Below, piece by piece: positions 50,359 through 58,559 of a stretch of DNA of 64,000 nt (position 1 is the first letter of the stretch; each line of letters begins with the position of its first letter). This stretch comes from CBDCGJ01 sp965238305 (GTDB lineage Bacteria; Pseudomonadota; Alphaproteobacteria; GCA-2731375), in the NCBI GenBank assembly GCA_965238305.1, contig CBDEHK010000001.1:1922001-1986000 (forward strand). The letters are read 5' to 3'. The notes beneath the pieces are model-generated. The model made no database searches, was not told where the DNA came from, and saw only the letters and a list, made by a program, of their open reading frames with translations. A program made the position numbers and the translations under genes.

Positions 50359-50440
50359 GGTCGCGCGCATGCGTCGACTGGGTCGGGGATAAATGCTATG
50401 CATTTCCCTGGATATTGCGTGAAGCGACAAAGGATACAAC

Positions 50441-51268
50441 ATGACATTGGCAATCAATGGCACCCTGCTATTAGTGGGTTGCGGCAAGATGGGCGGCGCT
50501 TTGTTGGCGGGCTGGCTGGAGCAAGGCATTGACCCTGCGCAGGTGGTGGTGGTTGAGCCGGCGCTAGATCCGGCACGGATTGCGATACCGGCTGGCGTCG
50601 ATGTTGTTGCGAATGCCGAGGACATAGCGTCAGACGTCAGTCCAGCCGTGATCGTTCTGGCGGTGAAACCCCAGGCGATGGACGATGTTGTCCCGGCCTA
50701 TGCCAAATATGCCGACGCTGGTGCGGTTTATCTGTCGATTGCTGCCGGCACGACAATTTCTTATTTCGCAGCAAAGTTTGGCGAACAGGCACGGATCGTT
50801 CGGGTGATGCCAAACACGCCCGCTGCTGTTGGCCGCGGGATGAGCGTGCTTTGCGCCAATGCCAATGTCGATGCCGCCCAAAAATCAATCTGCGGTGATC
50901 TGTTGTCCGCTGTCGGGCAGACGACTTGGCTAGACAATGAAAGTTTGATGGACGCGGTGACCGCGGTGAGTGGTTCTGGGCCGGCTTATGTCTTCCTGAT
51001 GATCGAATGTTTGGCAGAAGCCGCGCGCAAAGTCGGACTGCCTGATGCCATGGCAAATCAATTGGCGTTGGAAACGATCGCCGGTGCGGGTGAATTGGCC
51101 CGACAAGCCGATGATGATCCGACGCAATTGCGGATCAATGTCACCAGTCCCGGTGGGACCACCGCCGCCGCCCTTGATCACCTTATGGCCGACAATGGCT
51201 TGCAGCCGTTGATGGATCGAGCTGTCAAAGCCGCCGAACAACGCGGCAAAGAACTGGGCGAAGGTTAA
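50441..51268 (+). CDS. proC: Pyrroline-5-carboxylate reductase
   Basis: NADPH-dependent last enzyme of proline synthesis, 275 residues, cytosolic. The Rossmann motif is LLVGCGKMGGALLAGWLEQG, followed by VIVLAVKPQAMDD and IVRVMPNTPAAVGRGMSVLC. The dimerisation-domain signature VSGSGPAYVFLMIECLAEAA and the C-terminal VTSPGGTTAAALDHL are diagnostic. It follows ybjN by about 80 bases and ends four bases from a convergent dehydrogenase gene. Confidence 0.97.
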   Translation: MTLAINGTLLLVGCGKMGGALLAGWLEQGIDPAQVVVVEPALDPARIAIPAGVDVVANAEDIASDVSPAVIVLAVKPQAMDDVVPAYAKYADAGAVYLSIAAGTTISYFAAKFGEQARIVRVMPNTPAAVGRGMSVLCANANVDAAQKSICGDLLSAVGQTTWLDNESLMDAVTAVSGSGPAYVFLMIECLAEAARKVGLPDAMANQLALETIAGAGELARQADDDPTQLRINVTSPGGTTAAALDHLMADNGLQPLMDRAVKAAEQRGKELGEG

Positions 51269-51271
51269 GCG

Positions 51272-52342
51272 CTAATTCCCGACAATCCGCATTATTTCGT
51301 CTTCGTCTATCCCGACGGCTTTAGCAGTATCCAGTAGCGTGCGCCAGGAACCGTCGTCGATTGGAATGCCCTTGGCTCGACGCTCGGCGGTGGATTTGCG
51401 TTCCGGGTCGCCTGGGAACATCACCTCGTCGAAGCCGGGAGCCGGTGGTGAGGCTTTTACCCATTCGGTGTATTCGTCGACTTCCTGGATGAAATCGTCG
51501 CCGGTGCCAAAAACATTTGGGTCAAGCAGGATCGCCATCATATTGTTGATGACACGATTGGCCACCACCCGTTTCGGCTGATAGGCGCCGCCACCGCTGA
51601 ACCCGCCGGATAATAGATCGCAAACCAAGGCCAGACCAAACCCTTTATGCAGGCCGGCGGAGCGCAGCGCCCCTTTTGGGTCCTGGAATAAAACACTTGG
51701 GTCATTTGTCGGATTACCTTCGTGGTCAATCAGTGAATTTTCCGGCGTCTCCACACCTTTTAAATAGGCTACGCGGGCCTTGCCATGGGCGATGGTGCTG
51801 GTCGCCATGTCTAACAATAACATCGGATTCTTGTCCGTCGCCGGGATCGCGGTGCAATAGGGATTGGTGGTGATACGGGCGTCACTGCCACCATAGGGAG
51901 CAACGATTGAATTAGGCGAGAGGGCGTTGACATAATGGATCGAGATGAAACCGGCTTCCGCCGCCATCGTTCCCCAGGCCCCGATGCGACCGATATGAAA
52001 ACAATTTCTAAGCGACAGCACCGCAATATGTTGTTCCTTGGCCCGTTCGATGGCCATTTCCATGGCCTGTTTGGCGACGACCTGGCCGAAACCCTGATTA
52101 CCATCGACCAACAGGAAGGGGCCTGTCTCCTGCACAATTTCGGCTTTTGCGTCGGGGATCAGTTGCTCGTGCTGAACGCCGTTTATATAAGCCGGCAGCA
52201 TTCCGACTCCGTGGCTGTCGTGCCCGGCTAAATTGGCTTCAACGAGGTGATTGGCGACGGTTTCGGCGGCTTCGTCACTGCCACCACCGTGGCGGACAAT
52301 GCTGGTCGCCAAATTTGTCAGGCGTTCGACGGAAATCAACAT
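51272..52342 (-). CDS. Ldh family (malate/L-lactate/ureidoglycolate) NAD(P)-dependent oxidoreductase
   Basis: A 356-residue member of the type 2 malate/L-lactate dehydrogenase family (AllD, YlbC, ComC-like). The signature LAGHDSHGVGMLPAYINGVQ, with the catalytic His in SHG, and VDGNQGFGQVVAKQAMEMAI are diagnostic; PIIRTTNPYCTAIP-type sequence (here ARITTNPYCTAIPATDKNPM) and KGFGLALVCDLLSGGFSGGG follow. The substrate is a 2-hydroxy acid or an amino-acid imine; which is unclear. The ATG at 52342 has GTGGAG upstream. It is divergent from a TetR-type regulator, which might control it. Confidence 0.9.
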   Translation of the reverse strand: MLISVERLTNLATSIVRHGGGSDEAAETVANHLVEANLAGHDSHGVGMLPAYINGVQHEQLIPDAKAEIVQETGPFLLVDGNQGFGQVVAKQAMEMAIERAKEQHIAVLSLRNCFHIGRIGAWGTMAAEAGFISIHYVNALSPNSIVAPYGGSDARITTNPYCTAIPATDKNPMLLLDMATSTIAHGKARVAYLKGVETPENSLIDHEGNPTNDPSVLFQDPKGALRSAGLHKGFGLALVCDLLSGGFSGGGAYQPKRVVANRVINNMMAILLDPNVFGTGDDFIQEVDEYTEWVKASPPAPGFDEVMFPGDPERKSTAERRAKGIPIDDGSWRTLLDTAKAVGIDEDEIMRIVGN

Positions 52343-52435
52343 AAAGAAACTCCACAATCTTGGGGCTGGAAGGGTATCGCTAGTTGCGACAGCACGGCGC
52401 GAGGTTTATGATTCGGTTCAGAATAGGATTTCATC

Positions 52436-53086
52436 ATGGCACAGACAAAGAAATCAAGTCGAGCCGCTAAAACACCGCCCAAAGAAGCAATCATTGAAGC
52501 TGCGTTGCGACTGATGGCGTTGCAAGGCTGGCGCGATACGTCGTTGAAAGACATTGCCGCAGAGGCAAATATCACTCTGGCGGTGATGCGGGCGGAGTTT
52601 TCCGGTAAACAAAAAATTTTAACGGCGATCATGGCGGGTTTCGATGTTGCGATGATCGACGATCTTGATCCGGAAATTGTCGAAGATCCAGTGCGCGATC
52701 GGCTCTTTGACGTGGTGATGCGTCGTTTTGATGTGCTGGAACCGCATAAGGAGGCGATCAAGAACCTGATTGCCGATCTCAGCCGGGATCCGGCGGCGCT
52801 TGCCTGTTTTATGGCGGGTCCAATGCGCCGCTCTGTACGGTGGATGTTGGAAGCCGCTCACGTCGAGCCCTGGGGGCCGCTGCAACCTATACAGGAAAAG
52901 GGGATGGGGCTGCTGTATCTGGGGACAATGCGAATATGGCTGCGTGATGACGATGCCGATCTTTCTAAAACGATGGCTGGTTTGGACCGTGGCCTGGTTC
53001 GTATCGATGGCATCTTTGGCTTATTGTGTCGCGGATCAGTAAAAAATGACGAAGAACAAGAAGAACAAGATGACGCCAGAGATTGA
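52436..53086 (+). CDS. TetR/AcrR family transcriptional regulator
   Basis: A 216-residue DNA-binding protein. The helix-turn-helix is in residues about 18-60: AIIEAALRLMALQGWRDTSL followed by KDIAAEANITLAVMRAEFSG. The C-terminal domain is helical and has some likeness to COQ9-type TetR relatives (GLLYLGTMRIWLRDDDADLS), which in alphaproteobacteria can be lipid binding instead of regulatory. It is divergent from the Ldh-family gene by about 90 bases, and its end overlaps the alternative start of the CsaA-like gene. Function as a repressor of its neighbour is possible but not shown. Confidence 0.87.
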   Translation: MAQTKKSSRAAKTPPKEAIIEAALRLMALQGWRDTSLKDIAAEANITLAVMRAEFSGKQKILTAIMAGFDVAMIDDLDPEIVEDPVRDRLFDVVMRRFDVLEPHKEAIKNLIADLSRDPAALACFMAGPMRRSVRWMLEAAHVEPWGPLQPIQEKGMGLLYLGTMRIWLRDDDADLSKTMAGLDRGLVRIDGIFGLLCRGSVKNDEEQEEQDDARD

Positions 53087-53411
53087 GTTTAGTGACTTCC
53101 TGGCCGTTGACATCCGTGTCGGTCAAATAATCCGAGTTGAAGAATTTCCAGAAGCACGTCAGCCAGCGTTTAAACTCTGGGTCGATTTTGGACCGGAAAT
53201 TGGCGAGCGCAAAACCTCCGCCCAAGTCACGAAACATTATAGTGAAAATGAACTGCTCGGCCGGAAAATTGCCGCAGTGGTGAATTTTCCGAAAAAACAA
53301 ATCGGCAAGTTCATGTCGAAAATTTTGGTGCTTGGGTTCCCCGACGGTGAAGGTGATGTCGTCCTGATTGTGCCCGACAAAGACGTCCCCCTCGGTGGGC
53401 GGATGTTCTGA
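53070..53411 (+). CDS. CsaA-like tRNA-binding-domain protein
   Basis: A 113-residue protein of the OB-fold tRNA-binding family related to CsaA, a secretion-related chaperone. FLAVDIRVGQIIRVEEFPEA, KLWVDFGPEIGERKTSAQVT and GRKIAAVVNFPKKQIGKFMS match the family all along its length, and GDVVLIVPDKDVPLGGRM ends it. The ATG at 53070 gives normal family length; an ATG at 53046 inside the TetR gene end would add eight mostly basic residues. It is co-directional with, and overlaps or abuts, the TetR gene and ends adjacent to a convergent oxidoreductase gene. Confidence 0.9.
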   Translation: MTPEIEFSDFLAVDIRVGQIIRVEEFPEARQPAFKLWVDFGPEIGERKTSAQVTKHYSENELLGRKIAAVVNFPKKQIGKFMSKILVLGFPDGEGDVVLIVPDKDVPLGGRMF

Positions 53412-54389
53412 TTAACCGACCCGCACCACTAACTTGCCTTGCGCTTTCCGTGCGGCCATATCGGCGATGGCTCGACCGCCATCGGCAAAATCATAGATCG
53501 CACCGTTGAAGGGTTTCAACTTGCCCTCTTGCCAAAGCTGAAATAACGCCTTCATATTTTTTTTGGCTTTCTTTGGTTCCAGTCGGCTGAAACGTTGGAA
53601 GGCGACCCCGATCACTTGAACGCCCTTGATCAACACGTGATTGCTAGGAATATCGGCGATGCGACCCGCCGCGAAACCGATGATCAGCAAGCGGCCATTC
53701 CAGTTGATCGCCCGCATGGCCTGATCGGTCATATCTCCGCCGACGGGATCGAAAATTACGTCCGCGCCTTTGCCGGCGGTCCAAGTTTTAACCTGGTCGC
53801 GTAAAATATTGTCCCGGTAATTTAACAAATGATCAGCCCCGTGTTCTTCTGCGAGCGCAAGTTTATCGGCAGTGCTTGCCGCGGCGATAACTTGCGCCCC
53901 CAAAGCTTTGCCCATCGTGCAGGCGTTCAAACCGACGCCTCCCGCGGCACCTAATACCAACAAACTTTCACCGACCTTGAGGTCGGCCCGATCGACGAGG
54001 GCATGATAAACGGTTCCGTGGGTCAGACAGAATCCGGCGGCGGTTTCAAATTCCATCTGATCGGGCAGGGGATGGGCGAAATCGGCCGGCGTCACAACTT
54101 CTTCCGCCAGACATCCACTCCAGGGATGACAAGCGACCCGGTCGCCAGGTTTAAAGTCCGATACGCCACGACCGACTTCGATAACCTCGCCGGCGCATTC
54201 CATGCCGGGTGCGAAGGGGAACGGAGGTTTGTATTGATACTTACCCTGGATCATCAAGAAATCTGGAAAGTTTAGCGCTGCGGCATGCACCCGAATGCGC
54301 ATCCCGTCGTCGTTCAGGACAGGGCGGTCGATATCGCCAAGCTGTAGATCTTCAGGTGCACAATATTCCCGGCACAACAACGCTTGCAT
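53412..54389 (-). CDS. NADPH:quinone oxidoreductase family protein (medium-chain dehydrogenase)
   Basis: A 325-residue zinc-independent member of the MDR superfamily, quinone-reductase group. The N-terminal catalytic domain includes VHAAALNFPDFLMIQGKYQ and FPFAPGMECAGEVIEVGRGV; the Rossmann motif is LLVLGAAGGVGLNACTMGKA. The zinc-binding cysteines of alcohol dehydrogenases are lacking. Typical activity is NADPH-dependent reduction of quinones or enones; the physiological substrate is unknown. It converges on the CsaA-like gene and is divergent from a SnoaL-like gene with about 75 bases between starts. Confidence 0.9.
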   Translation of the reverse strand: MQALLCREYCAPEDLQLGDIDRPVLNDDGMRIRVHAAALNFPDFLMIQGKYQYKPPFPFAPGMECAGEVIEVGRGVSDFKPGDRVACHPWSGCLAEEVVTPADFAHPLPDQMEFETAAGFCLTHGTVYHALVDRADLKVGESLLVLGAAGGVGLNACTMGKALGAQVIAAASTADKLALAEEHGADHLLNYRDNILRDQVKTWTAGKGADVIFDPVGGDMTDQAMRAINWNGRLLIIGFAAGRIADIPSNHVLIKGVQVIGVAFQRFSRLEPKKAKKNMKALFQLWQEGKLKPFNGAIYDFADGGRAIADMAARKAQGKLVVRVG

Positions 54390-54464
54390 GCTTCAGACCC
54401 CATTTGAACGCCAGAAAATTGTTTGACAGAACCTGACCGTTCCATATCTTTCGTGGAAACCACA

Positions 54465-54947
54465 ATGAAAGTGATTATCGCGATGCCGACACAATCCGCA
54501 ACCTTTGATCAAGTCGCTCGAGAGATTGACGATTTGCATGATTTATTCGTTGCTTGGTATGCCGCCGCTTGGCCAAAGCAGAGGACTGATTTCGATGCCC
54601 GTATGGGCCGTCGAATGGATCGCGACTTTTCCATCATCACCCCAACTGGGCAATTCCTAAAATGCGCTGAAATTCTCGACCTGATTTATGACGGTCATGG
54701 CCGCAATTCCGCCTTTCGTATCAAAACCCGAAATGTCCAGTTATTGCGTGGTGTTGGCGATCAAATTCTCGCCACTTACGAAGAATGGCAACATCACGCG
54801 GTCAATTCGGACCGCGGTGAAAACGGTCGGCTTTCGTCGGCTCTTTTTGCCCCGGACGAAAGTCAGCCGAACGGTCTTAGATGGCTGCATGTGCACGAAA
54901 CATGGTTGCCCGACGACGTTGTGGCAGCGGGTGATTTTGACTTTTAA
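54465..54947 (+). CDS. SnoaL/DUF4440-like small protein
   Basis: A 160-residue soluble protein. The pattern LHDLFVAWYAAAWPKQRTDF, then DRDFSIITPTGQFLKCAEIL, LRGVGDQILATYEEWQHHAV and RWLHVHETWLP is what is seen in NTF2-fold proteins of the SnoaL/DUF4440 type: two helices followed by a curved sheet. There is no signal peptide. Function is not known; relatives include isomerases, hydrolases and stress proteins. The ATG at 54465 follows a GTGGAAA site; a later in-frame ATG six codons on is possible. It overlaps by four bases the end of the convergent histidine kinase gene. Confidence 0.75.
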   Translation: MKVIIAMPTQSATFDQVAREIDDLHDLFVAWYAAAWPKQRTDFDARMGRRMDRDFSIITPTGQFLKCAEILDLIYDGHGRNSAFRIKTRNVQLLRGVGDQILATYEEWQHHAVNSDRGENGRLSSALFAPDESQPNGLRWLHVHETWLPDDVVAAGDFDF

Positions 54948-56251
54948 GCCGGGATGCGGACGCGGGCACTCAAGCCACCGAGATCACTTTCGCCCAAGGT
55001 AACATCGCCGCCATGGCTGCGGATAGTGTCGCGCGCAATCGCAAGGCCCAGACCGACCCCGCCAGTATCGATATTGCGAGATTCTTCCAACCTGAAAAAC
55101 GGTCTGAAAACATCCTTGCGACTTTCCGGTGGAATGCCGGGACCATCATCATCGACGATGATCCAAATGCCGTCAGTTCGCTGTTCCGTTTGCACGCGAA
55201 TGTTATTAGCGAAGCGTTGTGCGTTGTTGATCAGATTGGTGACGCATCGTTTCAATGCCTGCGGTCGGCACTCGACCTGCAGCGGGCGCACGGTTTGCAA
55301 ATCGACCTGACTACCGTCGCGTATTGCAGCGTTAACGACATCAGCCAGCAATTCTGAAAGATCAATATCCTGCACTGCTTCGCCTTGTGCGCCTTTGGCG
55401 AAGGCAAGATATCCCTCGATCATTTCCTCCATCTCTGCGATGTCAGCTTTTAATTCATCAATACCTGACTGTTCGCCTAACATTGCCAGTTCCAAACGCA
55501 TGCGGGTCAAGGGCGTTTTAAGATCATGACTAACACCGGCCAGCATTTCGGTGCGCTGGCGTATTTGACGGTCGATGCGTTCACTCATGCGTTGGAAGGC
55601 CGCCCCGGCTTGACGGACTTCCGAAGCCCCACTCGGTCGGTAGTTTTCCACATCCTGGCCGCGGCCAAATTTTTCCGCCGCCAAAGCCAATTGCCGGATT
55701 GGGCGAACTTGGTTGCGTAAAAATATGATCGATATGCCCATGAATAGCGTTGCTGCACCGACCAGCCATAAGGCCAGAATATGAACGGTCGAGGTGGTAA
55801 ACCGATTGAATGGCACAATGGCGAGGATGGCACCGCCTTCAACACCAACATATATGTCATAGGCTTTTGAACCGCTACGTTCGGTGATCGAGTATCCGCC
55901 TGGCAGTCCTTTGTCCATGGTTTCATAGAGCAATTGTTCAAGGGGTGTGATCACGTCCGGGCGAATACTCAAGTCAACCTTCTGGCCGCGTACGAAGATC
56001 AGCCGCATGTTCATGTTGCGTTGTGCCGTTCGTAACAACGCCACCCGCTCTTTATCGGAAGGTAAAGCTTCGTAGCGTTGAATCAAAAAATTGAGATCGC
56101 CGGCGACGGACTGGGCCAAACGAATGGCAACGCGATCGAGATGACGATCGAAAAATACCACTGCCAGCAAAATTTGCAGCAACACTACCGGCACGATGAT
56201 AATCATCAGAGTGCGGCCAAACAGGCTATGGGGCAATATTCGCTTCAACAT
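54944..56251 (-). CDS. Sensor histidine kinase, EnvZ-like two-helix type
   Basis: A 435-residue inner-membrane sensor kinase. It has a first helix (LMIIIVPVVLLQILLAVVFF), a periplasmic domain of about 120 residues, a second helix (VHILALWLVGAATLFMGISI), a HAMP linker (RNQVRPIRQLALAAEKFGRG), the dimerisation/phosphoacceptor domain with GVSHDLKTPLTRMRLELAML, where the histidine is phosphorylated, and an ATPase domain with LINNAQRFANN (N box), VDDDGPGIPPE (G1) and TGGVGLGLAIARDTIRSHGG (G2). The signal is unknown. It lies 14 bases downstream of the OmpR-type regulator, its likely partner, in an operon headed by a MarR-type gene. Confidence 0.94.
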   Translation of the reverse strand: MLKRILPHSLFGRTLMIIIVPVVLLQILLAVVFFDRHLDRVAIRLAQSVAGDLNFLIQRYEALPSDKERVALLRTAQRNMNMRLIFVRGQKVDLSIRPDVITPLEQLLYETMDKGLPGGYSITERSGSKAYDIYVGVEGGAILAIVPFNRFTTSTVHILALWLVGAATLFMGISIIFLRNQVRPIRQLALAAEKFGRGQDVENYRPSGASEVRQAGAAFQRMSERIDRQIRQRTEMLAGVSHDLKTPLTRMRLELAMLGEQSGIDELKADIAEMEEMIEGYLAFAKGAQGEAVQDIDLSELLADVVNAAIRDGSQVDLQTVRPLQVECRPQALKRCVTNLINNAQRFANNIRVQTEQRTDGIWIIVDDDGPGIPPESRKDVFRPFFRLEESRNIDTGGVGLGLAIARDTIRSHGGDVTLGESDLGGLSARVRIPA

Positions 56252-56265
56252 CGCGCTATTCGTTT

Positions 56266-56946
56266 CTATTCAAGCCACAATACATAACCACGCCCCCAAA
56301 CCGTTTGTAGATATCTAGGTTCTTTTGGGTTGGGTTCGATCTTACGCCGGAGACGGTTGATCTGCACATCGACGGCGCGCAAACCGTGATCACCCGAATG
56401 GGCGGTAAGATCAATCCGGTCTATAGTCATGCCGGGATTGCGGGAGAAAACTCGTAGCAGCTCTATTTCGTTTGCCGTCAAACGCACCGTATTGCCGTTG
56501 CGGCGTAACTCACCGCGTTCAATATTAAAGCTGCAATCGCCAAATTCGACAATCTTCAAGCTACGGCCGCTGGCCTGCACCCGGCGCAGGATCGATTCAA
56601 TTCGAAGGACAAGTTCGCGTGGTTCAAACGGTTTAGACAAATAATCGTCGGCGCCACTTTCAAAGCCAGCGATGCGATCATCGGTTTCGCCCCTCGCTGT
56701 CAGTAAAAGGATCGGAACATCGTTGGTGCGGCGCAAATCTGTGGTTAAGTCCAAGCCGCTTTCTCCCGGCATCATTAGATCCAATACGATCAAATCGAAT
56801 TCCAGGCCGCTCAGGCTGGTGCGGGCTTCTTCGGCGTTACCAGCAGTGCTGACGCGATAGCCGCATTCCGACAAATATCGCTGCAACAGGCTGCGCAGGC
56901 GATCATCGTCGTCGACAACTAAGATATGGGTGGCATCATCAACCAT
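56266..56946 (-). CDS. OmpR-family response regulator (PetR-like)
   Basis: A 226-residue two-component regulator. Receiver residues are ILVVDDDDRLR (acid pocket), phospho-Asp in LIVLDLMMPGESGLD, Thr in ILLLTARG and Lys in DYLSKPFEPRELV. The C-terminal winged helix includes GNTVRLTANEIELLRVFSRN, RVDLTAHS-like recognition helix and YLQTVWGRGYVLWLE. Its ATG overlaps the MarR-type stop by a few bases. A MarR-OmpR pair of this kind is known as petP-petR in Rhodobacter capsulatus, where it affects cytochrome bc1 expression; assignment to that pair is by arrangement and appearance. The ATG at 56946 is used; a TTG two codons earlier is possible. Confidence 0.92.
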   Translation of the reverse strand: MVDDATHILVVDDDDRLRSLLQRYLSECGYRVSTAGNAEEARTSLSGLEFDLIVLDLMMPGESGLDLTTDLRRTNDVPILLLTARGETDDRIAGFESGADDYLSKPFEPRELVLRIESILRRVQASGRSLKIVEFGDCSFNIERGELRRNGNTVRLTANEIELLRVFSRNPGMTIDRIDLTAHSGDHGLRAVDVQINRLRRKIEPNPKEPRYLQTVWGRGYVLWLE

Positions 56947-56948
56947 AG

Positions 56949-57443
56949 TCAACTTTTGTTCAGGGCATCGACCACATTTTCGCGGTCGTCTTCGTTGATC
57001 AATCCGAGCATTACGTTCTTAAATCCAGCGACCGCGTCGGGGCCGGCATTGCGATAGGCTTGCGCCACCCGGGCCCGTTGCGGGGTGGAGAGTTTGCCTT
57101 CTAGTTCCGATCCTTTGGCGGACAAAAATAAAAGCCGTTGACGACGATCTGTGATGCCTTGATCCTGGCGAACATAACCTTCGCGCACAAGCTGTCCGAG
57201 CACCCGGCTGAGACTTTGTTTAGTTATTTTCAAAATCGCCAGAAGTTGACTGACGGTCATGCCCGGGTTACGACCAACAAAATGCAGTACTCGGTGGTGA
57301 GCCCGGCCAAAGCCATATTCCTGTAGGATTTCGTCAGGGTCGCCAGTGAAATCACGATAGGCGAAAAACAGCAGTTCGATCCCGCGCCGCAATTCTTCAT
57401 CGCGCAGGAAATTGGGGGTCGGATCATCGTTGAAATTATCCAT
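56949..57443 (-). CDS. MarR-family transcriptional regulator (PetP-like)
   Basis: A 164-residue winged-helix regulator. FGRAHHRVLHFVGRNPGMTV is the first part of the MarR domain, followed by the recognition region QLLAILKITKQSLSRVLGQL and the wing GYVRQDQGITDRRQRLLFLS, with the conserved D-x-R-x-R. It is the first gene of an operon with the OmpR-type regulator and histidine kinase. Its upstream region holds two 15-base palindromes with the GTCAG-N5-YTGAC form and a TTGA-N5-TCAA element, fitting self-regulation and control of the divergent ilvE. No clear ribosome site is visible before the ATG. Confidence 0.93.
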   Translation of the reverse strand: MDNFNDDPTPNFLRDEELRRGIELLFFAYRDFTGDPDEILQEYGFGRAHHRVLHFVGRNPGMTVSQLLAILKITKQSLSRVLGQLVREGYVRQDQGITDRRQRLLFLSAKGSELEGKLSTPQRARVAQAYRNAGPDAVAGFKNVMLGLINEDDRENVVDALNKS

Positions 57444-57446
57444 GAA

Positions 57447-57459
57447 TTGAACATATCAA
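57447..57459. promoter_or_regulatory. Palindrome TTGA-N5-TCAA next to the MarR-type start
   Basis: TTGAACATATCAA is a perfect inverted repeat of four-base arms with a five-base spacer, four bases from the MarR-type ATG. It has half-sites related to those of the two larger palindromes just beyond. It may be a third, weaker operator site. Confidence 0.35.
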
Positions 57460-57465
57460 AACATC

Positions 57466-57480
57466 GTCAGTGCTGCTGAC
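57466..57480. promoter_or_regulatory. Operator-like palindrome 1 between marR-type gene and ilvE
   Basis: GTCAGTGCTGCTGAC is a perfect palindrome of GTCAG and CTGAC with a five-base spacer. Its centre lies 24 bases from that of a second copy at 57490-57504. The geometry suits MarR-family dimers on the same face or near face of the helix. It is within the shared upstream region of a MarR-type gene and ilvE. Confidence 0.6.
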
Positions 57481-57489
57481 ATTTTTTTG

Positions 57490-57504
57490 GTCAGTATTAT
57501 TGAC
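57490..57504. promoter_or_regulatory. Operator-like palindrome 2, overlapping the ilvE -35 element
   Basis: GTCAGTATTATTGAC repeats palindrome 1 with one changed arm base. Its right arm runs into TTGACA, the putative -35 element of ilvE, so binding here would block RNA polymerase. Site 1 and site 2 share the outer arms but not the central five bases, as expected for a protein-binding site. Confidence 0.6.
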
Positions 57505-57528
57505 ATATAATCGAGAGAATGTTACAAC
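57500..57528 (+). promoter_or_regulatory. Putative sigma-70 promoter of ilvE
   Basis: TTGACA (57500-57505) is a perfect -35 match, and TACAAC (57523-57528) is a four-of-six -10 match at the optimal 17-base spacing. Transcription would begin near 57535, about 37 bases before the ilvE ATG. The -35 element overlaps an operator-like palindrome. Confidence 0.55.
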
Positions 57529-57571
57529 ATTGGCAGTTATCACGAAATAAATGAACTCAGGAACCGGAACA

Positions 57572-58456
57572 ATGGCAATATTACCTCATGATCAGCTAGA
57601 CGGCATGATTTGGATGAACGGCGAATTGCGACCTTGGAAGGACGCAAAATTTCATGTTTTGACCCACGGACTGCATTATGCATCCTGTGTCTTCGAAGGC
57701 GAGCGGGCCTATGACGGACAGATTTTCAAGACCGAGGAGCATACGACGCGGCTTTTCAATTCCGCCCGTGTCTTAGATTTTGAGATCCCTTATACCGAAG
57801 ATGCAATCAATCGTGCGAAGTACGAAGTGTTAAATGCAAACAAGTTGATTGACGCTTATGTCCGTCCGGTGGCCTGGCGGGGTTCGGAAATGATGGGTGT
57901 TTCCGCCCAAGAAAATACTATCAATGTTGCCATCGCCGCTTGGGAATGGCCATCTTATTTCGATCCGGAAGCCAGGTTGAAGGGCATTCGTCTGCAGACT
58001 TCGAAATGGCGTCGTCCCGACCCGATCTGTGCACCGGTGATATCGAAAGCAGCCGGTCTCTATATGATCTGCACGCTTTCGAAACATGCCGCAGAAAAAG
58101 AAGGCTATGACGACGCCTTGATGCTGGATTGGCGTGGTCGAGTGGCGGAATGTACCGGTGCCAACGTGTTTCTAGTCATTGACGGCGAAATACATACGCC
58201 GATCCCGGATTGCTTCCTGGACGGGATTACCAGGCGGACAGCGATCGAGCTGGCCAAAGCACGCGGCTACAAAGTGATCGAGCGCGTGATCATGCCGGAA
58301 GAACTGGCCAATGCGCAGGAATTCTTCATCACCGGTACCGCCGCAGAAATTACCGGTGTATCGGAAATCGACGATTATCGCTTCACAGTAGGTGAGATAA
58401 CCCAAAACCTGATGAACGACTATGATGCTATTGTGAAGATGAAAAAGGCGGCGTAG
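57572..58456 (+). CDS. ilvE: Branched-chain amino acid aminotransferase
   Basis: Fold-type IV PLP enzyme of 294 residues that interconverts leucine, isoleucine and valine with their keto acids. Family segments are the start WMNGELRPWKDAKFHVLTHG, HYASCVFEGERAYDG, RPVAWRGSEMMGV, the PLP lysine region in PVISKAAGLYMICTLSKHAA, and AECTGANVFLV with the conserved glutamate. TRRTAIELAKARGYKVIER and the later EFFITGTAAEITGVSEID complete it. The ATG at 57572 is preceded by CAGGAACCGGAA; an ATG seven codons earlier has no ribosome site. It is divergent from the MarR-type regulator with palindromes overlapping its promoter. Confidence 0.94.
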   Translation: MAILPHDQLDGMIWMNGELRPWKDAKFHVLTHGLHYASCVFEGERAYDGQIFKTEEHTTRLFNSARVLDFEIPYTEDAINRAKYEVLNANKLIDAYVRPVAWRGSEMMGVSAQENTINVAIAAWEWPSYFDPEARLKGIRLQTSKWRRPDPICAPVISKAAGLYMICTLSKHAAEKEGYDDALMLDWRGRVAECTGANVFLVIDGEIHTPIPDCFLDGITRRTAIELAKARGYKVIERVIMPEELANAQEFFITGTAAEITGVSEIDDYRFTVGEITQNLMNDYDAIVKMKKAA

Positions 58457-58559
58457 CTTTTGCGCCAATATTGCCGACGGCGTGTCGTCCTGTTACGGAT
58501 GGCGCGTCGTTGTCGTTCTAGACTAGATATCAGTTTGAATTATTTTGGATGTTTTGAAC

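Noticed and set aside
57506..57511. TATAAT as the -10 element of ilvE
   Set aside because: The hexamer directly touches TTGACA and no -35 lies 16-18 bases upstream of it; the TACAAC at 57523 has the correct spacing from TTGACA.
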